A DNA stretch of 64,000 nt, from positions 4,216,001 to 4,280,000 of the forward strand of contig CM074696.1 of NCBI GenBank assembly GCA_037367355.1, read 5' to 3'. Both the position numbers and the translations under genes were made by a program. Of the stretch, positions 11,821 to 23,469 are shown piece by piece; positions within the stretch are counted from its first letter, which is position 1; each line of letters opens with the position of its first letter. Origin of the DNA: Neoscytalidium dimidiatum. Its lineage: Eukaryota; Ascomycota; Dothideomycetes; Botryosphaeriales; Botryosphaeriaceae. Under the pieces are notes generated by a model. That model made no database searches, had not been told where the DNA came from, and saw nothing but the letters and a program-made list of their open reading frames with translations.

Positions 11821-14020
11821 GGGTGGTGATTAGGTGGTGAAGGAGGGGGAGATTGTAAATAGAGAGATAACCCTTTTTGGATTTTCTTTGAGATTATGCG
11901 ATTTTTCAGTGGACAGATTGGATTGTTGTTGTGGGACGAATGAGGTTACGCGCGATATCATGATATCTAATCCATCTACATTTTTTTCATCTTCAATATT
12001 CTGCGACGTGCGTGGTTCTGTGGGTTGTTGGCGGGTCGCTGTGCGACGTCGTTCACGAAGTGCATATTGGTCAGACATGAGGTGCACACAGGTCGGACAT
12101 GTTTCTCCTGTCGTGCGCGATCCCTTCTCTTCGCGAAAAACGGTGCCGGCTTAATTGCACATCAGCTATATTATTATTAGGCTTTAAGGGGGAAAAAAAA
12201 AAGGACGGTTGCGTTGACCGGGCAGGTGCGTGGAACTTGTACCGCGTTCATTATTTCGTCCCTCCATTCTCGGCTTTTCTTCCTTTTTTTTCTTTTTTTT
12301 TTCTAACTCTTCCGTTAGCAGATACGGAAGTGCGACGCGATATTACTCTTTCGTCCCTTTTCTTTTTTCCTTGGAAGTGGTTTAAGCTTTTCGCCGGTTG
12401 AATATGCTTATGTACGAGGTGAGATTGCCGGGTGCGTACCTACCACATCTGCTTTGTTGTGACTCCCAGCGTATGGTATGTCGTTGCGGGTGCGAAGGTT
12501 AATTCCGTGGTTTGTGGGGTGATCGATGTAGAAGATATGATTTGATGGGATGGGATGGGATGGGACGCCAAGAAGGGAGGCTTTTTTTTTTTCCCCTCTT
12601 CCCCCTTCTTTCGCTGCCCGTCCGCGTGTTACAGGTGCGGACTGGGGTTTTGGGATTTTCAATAACCGGGGTGTGGTCTTCAAGGATCGAGGCGCACGCG
12701 GCAACGGCTGTAAAGTAGGAGGGCATTTGTATTTGTCACGACGGCAACGTCGTTCGTTGGGGAGCTGCTACAGCAGAGTGAACACGCGATTGAGTGGAGG
12801 TGCGAGAGGGGAAGCCATGGGGCCGTGGTGTTGACTGGATTTTTTTTTTTTTTTTTCATGCTGTTGTTGCTCTGACACGTATGTTGTAGGTACCATGCGA
12901 GGGTTACAATGAAGCGCAACGGCTCGGCTGTCATCGACGGCATGCAAGCCCTTTCCGCTGGGCAACGCCTCTCCCGTGTGTGGTGCCAACGTTCATTCAC
13001 TCTTCCGAGCAAGATCCCGACTCTTCTCGAAATTTTTGGAGAGGGATGTTGCTCGCGCTGCCAGGGTTGTGCTGGTCATGACGTCAACGATGTGGAGCTT
13101 GTCCATGTACAAGACATGGCCAATCATGTTGACAGCTCTTGGAGCGCCCAATGGGGAAGCGCACCGAGCGTATATCTTTGAATTTGTGTAACGGCAGAAG
13201 GTTAAGGGTCTTTTAGGCGCATATGCGGGTAAAAAAAAAAAAATTGGCGGCGGGTAAGTGAGTGGCAGGATCAGCGTGCATGGTTCTCCCGCCTTGGTAT
13301 GGTTGGTTTTCTGGGTTGTGGATCGCGTTTACCCCCGCGCTGCCGCCGACGGATTGACCGCGGTAGGCGTGTCTTTTCCTTTTTCCTCTACTCGGCCAAC
13401 AGGGCTGATGGGCTTATGTAGGAGTTTCACGTCTCTCCGGGCAAGCGAGTCAAGCACTGCTACCACAGTGAATAATTTGTACTCCCTCTTTTGGAGCCTT
13501 CAAGGCCGAGATAGCGCCTCTGGGCTGCAGCCTGGGCAACACAAGCGATTCCCTTCGGCAGATTGTAGGGCTGAAAGTATCATTTTTCTCTTCTGGGCGC
13601 CACTTCTTGTCGTCTAGGCAGATATGCTTCTGCTGCACCTCTTCTATGGGGCTGCAGAGTCTGCATCGTATTTGCCGACCCGTTTATCTCCGGCGGAACG
13701 CCACCTTTTTGTCCTCCATGCTACTTTTTCGGCGCGAGCCTTCTCATTTGGTATGCTAAGACGGTGCCACTGTCCGAGTGAAGCTTGGGTGGGGTGATGC
13801 TCGCGTGGTTTTCTTTGCTGGGAAGCAGACAGAAGTCTTCTAGTATCACTGGGCTGAGACGGATGAGGGACGTTGCTGTGCGCAGAGGAAGGCAGCAGAA
13901 CGTGTCTCGGTTGCCTTGGCAGTCACGTCTGAGAAAATAACGCATGGGTTTCCCGTCTTTCAAGCTTTTCTGATTGCGTTACGGTCTCCGTCTATCAACG
14001 ATGCATCTTGGCTCGGAATA
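11821..14020. other. intergenic, with pyrimidine tracts and a short GGGAT repeat
   Basis: This starts with the 3' untranslated region of the catalase gene. It then has several long T runs (about 12285-12301, 12583-12592, 12840-12856) and a run of four GGGAT-type pentamers at about 12545-12565. Frames around 12909-13191 look faintly protein-like but match nothing I know and have no coherent start or splice structure. Confidence 0.45.
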
Positions 14021-14113
14021 TCTTTGCATAAAAGCCTCGGCAACCGCTTTCTCTACCTCTTTGCCGCCCAAACTTGACCATCCACCACATCCAATCTTCG
14101 GGCAACAAAGAAA

Positions 14114-14341
14114 ATGAGAGTATCGAATGGTAAAAGCTGGTTACTGTTCCTTTGCCTTTCGTTTTCCTTGCTTGGCGTCGCCTCTGAGACATTCAAATCA
14201 ATCAATCCTGTTGTTGCCTTGCAAACCCGTGCTGGTATTTTTTTTTTTATAAGCATTGTAGCAGAGAAACATTCCTGGATTGCTGTGGCTCAGCTCAATC
14301 AACACTTAATACTGATAAATGAATACTTTTTAGAATCTTGA
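14114..14341 (+). CDS. possible small secreted protein, model incomplete
   Basis: An open frame of 75 codons starts with a good signal peptide (MRVSNGKSWLLFLCLSFSLLG). It has an A-rich start context and a cataaaag motif about 85 bases upstream at 14027. After about residue 40 the frame runs into a GTATTT followed by a T run, which looks like an intron donor. The true protein may therefore splice onward, and the C-terminal residues shown by the open frame may be intron. No family recognised and no cysteine pattern. Low confidence. Confidence 0.25.
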   Translation: MRVSNGKSWLLFLCLSFSLLGVASETFKSINPVVALQTRAGIFFFISIVAEKHSWIAVAQLNQHLILINEYFLES

Positions 14342-15254
14342 TGTTGAGATGTCACATTTGCTATTGATACTGGGTTGGCAAATGCTGGAAAGGGCTCTCT
14401 GAAGCAGATCCTTGATTAATATCTTCTGCAGTACACGCTGTGGGTGAAAGCTACAGTATGAGTGGAATGAGACCAAGAGTCGCTCAATACTTGAGGTTAA
14501 GAAGGATTAGGCGTACTGAGAGGTTGTCTTTGTATGTGAATCTTCCTTTCCGAGCATCGTACATTGCCATTCGGCGTCACGTGGGACTAAATGATTTATC
14601 TCACCTGTCATACCTAAGTGTACGTAATCTTTTCTTACAGTTTCGCAAAAGAGCAGGCTTTATTTCAACATTCTTACCTTTTTCAGTGATTTATGATATT
14701 ATGTATCAACTTACAAGTATTCGCCTGCGGTACAAACCAATCCAAAGAAAAGAATCGACAGAAGAGACTTGAACAGTGAGAGTAGGAAAAACTTCACATG
14801 ACAGCCTTGCAACGATATCATGTTGGTTTGACCCTCCCCTTAGCTACATCGGCCTTCCCGAAAACTAATCCCAGGAGAGTTGTACGAAGAGATGCGCAGT
14901 TACACGTTGAATTTCGGATGCCGGAGGCACCGCTGCTGCAGCGCCTGAGTACCCCTGATACTCCGCCCCAATGAATCGAAACATAAAGAGACAGGGAACC
15001 GGGATAACTAAGAATGAGTACCGCTATGACTTATTCATTTCCTCGCATCACCGTAGGATCACTTGAACCAAGTATCCTTTTGATGTATTTGGAGGACTAT
15101 TTGCGGGATCTGCAGGCTGAGTGTCCCAATTCAAACCATAAGAATGATTCCAGTAGCTCTATCTCTTCGATCAATCCTCTGGACCCATCCGAAACCCCCC
15201 GTTTACCTCTTCTCGTGTCCCTTCCTCCCCTCCCCTCCCCTTCCCCCATTTTCA
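14342..15254. other. no supported gene
   Basis: The 110-codon plus-strand frame at 14440-14772 is basic and aromatic but unrecognised, with no promoter or splice context. Its coding status is unproven. The rest is ordinary intergenic sequence, with C-rich tracts near 15220-15360 that belong to the 3' side of the minus-strand gene. Confidence 0.4.
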
Positions 15255-15796
15255 TCATTGTTCCCGCAGAAACCACTCCCCCATCCCCCAATAAATCACC
15301 TCCAGCACCAAACACGGCCCCACGCTCGCCACCCCGAACCACCGCCCCCACCCGCGCCCTGCCATCCACCGCCGCAGCGCCAGCGTCGCCAGCACGACCG
15401 ACATCGAGCGCGTCAGCGGCGTGACGAAGCGCGTCGCGCGCCGCACACCCGGGCCGTTCGCGCTGCACGCGAGGACGAGCACGGCGATCGTGATGGAGGC
15501 GAGGAAGGCGAGCCAGGCGAGGTGGCCGAGGAGGGCGGGGAGGATGAATTTGTCGCGTGGGTTGCGGGCTGCGATCGGGCGCGTTAATTTTTGGTGGGCC
15601 GAGGGGGGGAGGAGGAGGAGGAGGGGAGTTGGGCGGGAAGCGTACTGTGGGGGAGGAGCGGCTGGTCGGTCGTGCTGGTGTCGTTGTCACCGTCGTTGCG
15701 GAGGCCGTCGTGGTTGGATGGATCGAGGAGGCCGGTGCAGTGCGACGCGTAGGGCCAGGGCTCCATGGCGCGTAAGTAGCTGGGGCGGGGTGGCAT
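15255..15796 (-). CDS. small predicted membrane protein
   Basis: Two exons on the minus strand (15796-15646 and 15568-15255) are joined across an intron at 15645-15569 (GTACGC..GCAG, 77 nt, phase 1). They give about 154 residues. The N-terminal 50 residues are hydrophilic with a DGDNDTSTTDQPLLPH stretch. After the splice come a strong membrane segment (FILPALLGHLAWLAFLAS then ITIAVLVLA), a basic loop (GPGVRRATRF), a second moderately hydrophobic stretch (SMSVVLATLALRRW) and a third (VASVGPCLVLEVIYWG). The C-terminus is EWFLREQ. The splice joins a polar N-terminus to a membrane domain with no stop, which supports a real gene. I do not recognise the family. Two or three transmembrane helices would suit an accessory membrane protein. 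Confidence 0.5.
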
Positions 15797-17960
15797 GGTT
15801 GGTGGTGCGAAGGTTTGACCTTGGAATTTTTTTTTTTTTCGGGGACAGAAGAGTGCGTGGCTGTTCATGTGAGCGGGTAAAGAGAGTTTGGAAGTGAGAT
15901 ATACGTGGAGTGTTAGAGAATCCCGGGCTAATTACCTCACCGTACCAACGTGTGGGTTGCAGTGGCTCAGGGACTCCGTCGAAGGTATCGAGGCAGAGGG
16001 GTAAACATCATATACTCCCCAGAACGCTAAGTTTCAGTTACTATGTTGGATCTTAAATCACCGCATAAAACATGCATCTCCAGTCTCTTGAAACTGATTA
16101 GCCTTGCACTGAACCAATAAGCTGAGCATCTGAGCACTTACATACTTCACCAACAATGAATACTCTAATCGTTCAGGTTTTTTATGATAATTCAGCACTG
16201 CTGAGCTTTCGTCTGGGCAAGTGAACTGCTCAGATTTACTTGACCTCCGTCAGAGAGCTCTCGAGTATAAATAAACATCAAAGTATTCCAATACGCCATA
16301 TCATTACATAAGCGGGCTCAAAGCTGCAGACGTATAGAAATAGTTCAGAACTTTGTTTTCGCTCTTCACCCGGATTCAGAAAACGTGGAAAGGATTTGCT
16401 GAGATACTATTGCGACAAAAAGTATGATACACAGGAAATGACACCGCGCACCTGAAATTGATGAGGCGACACAGCAAATTTAGAACAGTTATACCATCAT
16501 CATTAGCTTCTAATCTTATGATTAATTACGACTCAGGGTGAAGTTTATGGCCGTCGTTACTACTGCTGATGTTCTCACGAGTGTCGAGAGAGGAGAAGGG
16601 TATCCATAAGATTCTCTAGACAGGATCTGTCCAGATGATCGCTACGATCCGTCAGCTTGTGAGTTGCGAGAATGAACATGAGAGATGAGTACTATCTGGC
16701 TGACTCTAAGTAGGTTTTGGGCGCACCGAGATATTATTCTGGATCCAGCTGACTCTAGCAAAAGTTCAATGTGTGTCAACGCCACCGACGTCAGATGAGT
16801 AGATCTTCCTTGCCAAGTGTGACAAAATGCGGCATCGAACTGGACAGACGTAGAGGATCAAGCGTTGTAAGGGAAAGATAAGGGTGCGCTGAGTGTGGAT
16901 GAGTAGAGAATAGACAGGCTCGATGCTTGGCTTATCGTTTTGTAAGGGAAATCTCATCGTACCGCTCCGTACTATTTGATGTTCGTTAAAACTGCTTGTA
17001 TCCATCCATAGGTGTCAAATTTTGATCATGATCGGCTGTCGACTTGAGCATACGAAGAAGCAGCTTGCCAACGAAAAGCAGTATAGAAGGAACGTAGTTC
17101 TGGACGTACGTAATATCTCACACGTAGGTGGTCAATTGCGCTGATTCAGAGTGGCAGCTTACAGAAAGCGGTAGAAATCAAGCAGAAGTAATTCTGATCA
17201 ACATCGATTCTAGCTCATGATGATTGTTGACGTCAACATGGATGTAAAATGGCAATTGTTAAAAGTCCGGGTTTTCAATGTTGAACGCGCGCCAGTGGCG
17301 AGACAACCAGAAATTTTTCCGTCACGACGATGGACTGCTAGTGATGCAAGGCTCTGTATGAATTGTTTGTTTATATGCTAGAATTATAAGGATATTCCCA
17401 GGTGTTGAACTTGGATCAAGAGCTTGTGGAGGCCACCGTGAGCTCATATTCAGCCTGGAGACCCTATATTCCCGGCATGTGTGGATTCGTCATGGCTGAA
17501 CCGGTGGCATTATGCGCGAATCTGGCGTTGGCTGAGGTTGATAGACGGAGAAAAATCTGCAACTTGGCCTCGACCGCTTGTCATTGCTGAATACCAGATT
17601 CTCATCATCGCCCATAATTGACTTCCCTTGGAAATAAAATGCTCAGCTTGAACTGAAGATAAATCATCTTCCGTTGCGCCTTTGTTAAAATTTCTTCTTT
17701 TAGTCGAAACGGAGGGTGACACTGGACTGATCGAGCTGTGCTCACTCTGGATACATTGATGCATCGAATTTTTCCACCCAACGCCAACCACATCCGCCCA
17801 ACCCACTTACACCACCTCTCCTCTTCATCACTAAAATCCAGTGCAGCCCTTCACTAAGTACACGGGATGATGTTCTCCCGCAATATTCCACAACCCCGCA
17901 TCCCACCTGAACCGCCCTCAAACACTTTGCACACCGTACCTTCCCAACACCCACGGAGCC
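15797..17960. other. intergenic, near-average composition, no supported gene
   Basis: Short frames only, such as 62 codons at 17402-17590 with no recognisable content. The sequence is moderately AT-rich, without the CpA depletion of the transposon island further right. Confidence 0.45.
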
Positions 17961-18005
17961 TAAAGAAGCCTATATAGCAGGAGAAGCTAACCCAAGGACA
18001 GTAAG

Positions 18006-18256
18006 ATGATCGGCTTGCATCATTATGCGACCTACGTCAGCACAGCGCTCGTCCATACCTGTAAGTAGCTCCCGCAATCCCTCCCTGTTGGACTCCATCT
18101 TCTACACCAGCAAGAAAGGGCTCCACGCGCACCATGCGCTCTTCTCCGCATCACAAGGGCCTGCAAATGACATCATCCACGCCACACCGCACAGCCCTCG
18201 TGAGACAGGATGCCGCGTGCCGGCGGTGCCCGCAGCCATCGCATCCGGGCCAATGA
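18006..18256 (+). CDS. weak two-exon candidate, 66 residues
   Basis: A tatatag motif at 17971-17977 precedes an ATG at 18006. A textbook intron (GTAAGT..CACCAG, 18061-18110) then joins two frames into 66 codons ending in TGA at 18254-18256. The product is basic and Ser/Thr-rich, begins MIGLHHYATYVSTALVHT, and has no domain I recognise. The arrangement of promoter, start and splice sites is the only support. It could be chance. A competing 172-codon open frame (18025-18543) reads through the same intron in another register and looks less natural. Confidence 0.22.
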
Positions 18257-19311
18257 GCGGCGGCATTGCACGGGCGCTACGCGAACGTGGAAGAACAACA
18301 GCTAATGCAGGGAAAAACGCTAAAGTACGAATACGCAAAACCTGCTATACGGTGAAGTACGGCCCAGAGTGCGCGCTACCATCGGACAGCAGTGGGGACA
18401 AGGCTGGTGGTGTGAGATCTGGGGGAAGGAAGAAAGAGAGGGGCAAAAGCGAGGCGATCCGGGAGTGCCGGGGTACGTTCAGGTCGAACGATTTCGGATG
18501 CAGCCGACTGAATAATTGCCGAAAAGATAGATGTAACTCATGACGCGCGTGCGCGACCGTCAGGTAGAGCCGAGATCGTGAATCAAAAGGAAATGCCGAG
18601 CAGTTTTGAAATAACAGTTGTAGCCTCATCAACACGACTGCACTTTAGAGTTCAGGACAACAGTCATCAGTAACCATCAAGTGAAACGCCAAGTTGTCGA
18701 GGCGTGCCGATCTGAAATAGATGCATAACGAATGACTTTGAGTTCTCTGCTTGGTTTGAATGAGACGAGAGAATATGGCTTTTGTACATACAAGTGCAGG
18801 TTCAAACAGTATCGAAGTTTCCCTTTGAGAGAAATGGAGAGAGAGCCAAGAGAACTCAACAGCTAACTACGCCTCACACCGGATACCTCCTATCCCTACC
18901 TGCCCGGGTATGGTCAACATTTGGAAGTAGATTTCCTCATGTACCGGCTGAAATAGTCTTATATGTAACGGAAGTTTCAAATCGACCACCCGACACCATT
19001 AGTCATAACCACATTACATTGTAGTGGAAACCAAAAAGGGAGAATGTGAATAAGGCTCCTCTCCAGAGCTCACAAGAGACCAGGCCCGACTCCGGTTCTC
19101 TGATACACCCTAACCAGAGAGAGAAAGAAGGGAAGAAAATAGACAGTAAGAAGAACGATGGTAACGGGAAACTTGATGTTGTCCTTTCAAGCCATGCCTG
19201 TACTCTATGCCTGAAAGCTCCAGAGCCGAGATACCCATTAACGCCGAAAAATTGCCCAGTGGTTTCGATGCTTACCATGTTGATTTGTTTTATATTCGAT
19301 TTCCGGCGGCA
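18257..19311. other. intergenic, includes 3' side of the transcription factor gene
   Basis: No supported coding sequence. The last few hundred bases before 19312 should hold the 3' untranslated region and polyadenylation site of the minus-strand transcription factor. Confidence 0.45.
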
Positions 19312-22300
19312 TCATGATTGAATAGATTCATGCCTCTGATGCGGAGTGTGATTCTCGCTCTCATGGCCTTCATGATGTTGTCCGTTGGCGTGGTTCATAT
19401 TCATGACCCCACTCATACTCATTCCTCCCATGCCGTCCTCGAGACCACCGTAACCAGTCATATCCGCCCAATCCCACTCGAGAGTCATCGGCATCTGCCA
19501 TAGGTCTTGTGGAACGAATGGTTGCTGGAAAGCCTGCCCCATGTCGAAGCCGGAGAAGTGGCCGGCGTTAAGGGCAGTGGGTCCGTTCGCACCTTCTGTT
19601 GTCGGTTGGACCACGGGTGCAGTGGGGAAGGTTGTGCCGGTACTCGGAGCATCGGTTCCAGCTTGGGAATGTGGAAATGTTTGTTGCGGTAAGAATGCTG
19701 GGACGGTTTGTGGAGAGGAGAGGTCGGGTAGCCATGAACCTTGCTGGAGCGAAGCGTGCGGCATTGAAGGCGAGAAATTGAAGCCCTAGAAAGATCGAGT
19801 TGTTAGTTACAATGGAGCTGGTTTCGGGTGATCGCCGTTGTGTACTCACCGGGTCCGTGAAATTGGACGTGAACTGGTGAGGGAAATTTGGTCCCGTATT
19901 GCCATTTGCGCTCGGCGCTATAGTCGACGAGCGCCGGCTTCGTGATTGTTGTGTTTGGCTGCCATTTGGAGTAGTCTGCTGTTGTCCATCCTTCGAAGCC
20001 TGGTCGTCTTGTTGCCTCCTCTTTCGCTTGGAAGAAGACTCCTTGTCAGCCTTCTCTAAGACCACCCTGGCGATCCGCTCGAATTCGGAGCAAATGCTCA
20101 GCATGCGGCGCACACTGCCGTTCTCCTCATCAGAACAAAGAGTCGACAGGAAGTTGACAACGAGGTTCATCAACTTCAGATCAGACCGAGCTCGAGTGTC
20201 TTGGGGATTTTGGAGAATATTGGCGAAAAGAGTCACGAGCGACGAGACAGGGTAGTAGAGGATCAACCTGGATAGAATTAGAAAGAAGCAAACGAGGAGC
20301 AAAATCAGGGAGGTTTCGTACCAGACACAGGCGTAATCACCCTGCGGGATGTACTTGATCAGATTGATTGATGCACGAGCAGCTTGAACACACAGAGCTG
20401 CGGACGAGAACACTCTGGGATTGAGTGGTCGGGCATTGAGCCCTTGGATCGCGAAGTTTGAAAGTCTGCTTGTCCAGTACCCATGGTGGACTGACATCCG
20501 GTGGATTGTGGTGAGGCAGTTGTAGTATGCAAAGTGAAGAACAACTACGTGGAGGATAAGCGGTGTGTGGGAGGCTTTGATCTCGTGCTCTGGTCGGAAA
20601 TCGATTGGGATGCCGTCTTTCCATTCTTCGAGCTCTCTATCGAGCTCACCAATCGTGTTCAGAAGCTCGCCATCGGATTGCTTGGATGCTTTGACCGAGT
20701 AAAGATTCTTATACACCTTGCTCTCAATAACAGCGAAGGTACACATAAGCCGGAATAAATTGACCTTGCCTTTGCCATCAGCAAGGGGAATATTGCCGAT
20801 ATTATCCGGAGGATCTTCGCTCGGTAACTCTACGTTCATGTCGTCGTCATCCTGGATTGGCGGGCGTCCTGAACGAAGACAAATGCTTTTGCATGTGAGT
20901 ATGTACTGCCAAGAAAAGAATGCTGGTGCCTAAACTTACTCCCTGTCCAACATGTAAGCAATCCAGAAAACACGTTTTCGTTGCTCAATTTCCGCAGGAT
21001 TCAAGTTGAAGCCTGAACCCCGCTTGTGGAGACCAATGCTGTGAGAGAGACGAATAGCAGCTGCAACAAGGAAGAATGATGGCTGGGGGTTCGGTGTGCC
21101 TTGAAGGAAAAGGGCCTGTGGTTCATTAGCTTTTTTTTTTTTTTTTTTTTTTGGAAGGGGTTGGCTGGGCCAGTACACACCATTCCCAAGAGAGCTTGCA
21201 CACTCAAAAGATCGGTGTTGCGGATAGTCAGCTCTGTCTGAACAGCAAGAGCGTTTTTGAGATAGCCCCAAGCTTTTTGATCTTCCTCTTGTGGAACTAA
21301 GTTGCTCATAACGCGGAGTCTGTGAGCAATGGCCAATGCTACATTCAAACTAGCCCACCAGCCGGAGCCTTCATATGGATCTCTTGAGTAATGCTTGTCG
21401 ACTAGGTGCATGAAGGTTGGTTCATGGAACAATGGGAACATGCAATTGAAATTAGCAAAGTAGTCCTTGAGGAGTGAAAGAGCCTCTTCCTTGGGCGGTA
21501 ACGGCTTGAATACTCGGCGGGAGAAGATATCGCGGAAAATATCTGGTTTCCAATGTATCCACTTGTTGTCGTCAACCGCCGCATTGGTAATCATGTCCTG
21601 GAAGGATGAATCGCCAGTTTTGTCGTTAACCCATTGGATACCCTTAGGCGAAAAAATGGAAAATCCAGACGAAGAACCTGAGTTCAAGTTAGCTCCAGGC
21701 CTCGGACTAAAATACAAGAATCTTGTCGGAAGATATACGTACCAATATATCTCGTCTCGCCGCAATTATTAGTGACGAGGGAGCACATCATATCAGAGAG
21801 AGATTCAACCTCCTCCTCTTTTTTGGGAGGCTCCTGAATGGAATTTCTATTCGTGCGCGAAGGTGCAGGAGAAGTGGCAGTGCTGTGAGGACTTGGCAGA
21901 TCGCCAGCCTGAGCTGGAGTGCCTCTTTGTGAAGGCGTTCCTTCCTCGCGTAGATGCATGGAACCACCGTCATGCGATGTGCGTGAAGAGCTTGTGCCTG
22001 TGTTCCCACCTGCAGCTGCACGCTTCTCTGACAACCGTTTTTCCAAGGTGCCTAGGTCTGTTCGGGCATCATCGTCTTCGGAGAGGAGTCCAGATAGCCT
22101 GAGCAGACTCTCCATGCGTCCAAGGCGGTTCTCGAGTCCCTCGATGTATTTTGCGCTGCAACTGATTGTCAGCAGGGCCAGGTAGAGCTGAGGGCGGGCC
22201 GAATCTCACCCCTTGGGCGGCTGGCGTTTCTTCTCCACCTGGGTAAAGATACATTCGGTCTTGTAGTTTTGGCAGTGGGTGCAGGCTGGCATCTTGCCAT

Positions 22301-22600
22301 CACACTTGATTTTTTTCTTGCGACACATATCACAGGCCTACGCAGGCAGCATTAGCATGAACAGTTCAGGGCGGCGCGTCCTTTCGCGCGGCGTACCCTT
22401 GCAATACGCCTTCTCTTAGGGTCACCTTGACCCTCATCGCCCCCGTCTTGCGAGCCCATGCCCATGGCATCATCAAACAGGTTGGCGGGCAGCTGGGCTT
22501 GGATGGGCGAGCCATCGGCGCTGTAACTGCCAAAAATCTGGGGCGGCTGATTGACCAGCGGTGGGGCCTGGGGGAGGAAATTATGTGACGAGCTGTCCAT
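19312..22600 (-). CDS. Zn2Cys6 transcription factor with fungal-specific regulatory domain
   Basis: A nuclear DNA-binding regulator of 957 residues. Minus-strand exons: 22600-22397, 22337-22210, 22155-21743, 21677-21181, 21115-20940, 20885-20322, 20267-19850 and 19785-19312. The lengths sum to whole codons. Residues about 70-97 hold the zinc cluster: [12 protein letters not shown] then [10 protein letters not shown] then QNYKTEC, spacing C-x2-C-x6-C-x6-C-x2-C-x6-C, followed by a basic linker and a short coiled-coil ([18 protein letters not shown]). The middle homology region (fungal_trans type) includes [61 protein letters not shown] and VYKNLYSV. The C-terminus is Gln/Pro/Met-rich, as activation regions often are. 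One intron (21180-21116) contains 22 consecutive T on the plus strand. Target genes cannot be told from sequence. The divergent neighbour at 23470 shares its upstream region. Confidence 0.94.
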
Positions 22601-23469
22601 GGCGGGCAGAGGGCGAGGCGGGCTGGCGTCGACGGCGAAGAATGAGCGGCACGGTGCCTCAGGCGCACAGTGGCGGCGGCGGCGGCGGCGGCGGTGGTGG
22701 TGTTGAACTGGCAGGCGCGAAGCGGACGACGTGGGGTTTGGGCGCGGAGGTGTTGGTATGTAATCGGCGTGTGACGTACTGCGCAGCTGAAACGCAATTA
22801 CTGGCCTGGTGATTCACAGTCCCCGGGGTTGTCGCAGACAGCGGAGGGCGTGGACATGGCAGCTCGGGAAGGTGGGTTGGAGAACGAAGCGAGCAGAGCG
22901 GGCAATCTCGGTGCCTGCGGTGCCCTGGGGGAGAGGATGTTGCGGAAGAGCGCCCTGGAGCGCGATCCTGCGCGATTCTCGAAGGCCAGATGGGGCGGGA
23001 TCGTCAATTGGTCAGCCCGTCCCGCTGGCCGTCCGCGCGCTGCCCTGCTGCCACTTGTGCGCTCGCCCTGCTGAGTCTGACAGAGCCCTCACACCGGTGG
23101 CGGTCCACGGTCCCTGGCGTGCGCCTGCTCACGCGCTCAAGCCCACACAGACTGTGCCTCGGCCGTCGACGCAATGAGGCCGCTGGTTGCACGCGCATGC
23201 GCTGCCGCTTAAGAGCGCTCTGCTGCTGCGCGATCTGGCAGCATTCTCGCTCTTGGCCCTGTCGCCGCGTTCGTCACTACGGCCTCAGGCCCTCACCCCC
23301 CCGGCTCCCGCGCATCCCGCCGCCGAAAGTGGCCGCGTCGCCGCCAAGTGCCTGCCCTGCGAGCTGAGCCACCTCCGTGAACTGCTGCATCCTCGTACGA
23401 GCGCCACGACTGTTCCCTTGCGACTCGCAACGTTGTCTACAAGCGTGTGTCAGCCTTCAGCGAAACGCC
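22601..23469. promoter_or_regulatory. shared divergent promoter region of the transcription factor and hydrolase genes
   Basis: About 870 GC-rich bases separate the two start codons. It has a short GGC-type run at about 22670-22695 and no clear TATA box. Frames across it are low complexity on both strands. It may carry control sites for both genes, but no operator can be named from sequence alone. Confidence 0.4.

Noticed and set aside
15097..15690. 197-codon Pro/Arg-rich minus-strand frame
   Set aside because: Out of frame with the better membrane-protein model on the same strand; composition typical of a frame shadow.
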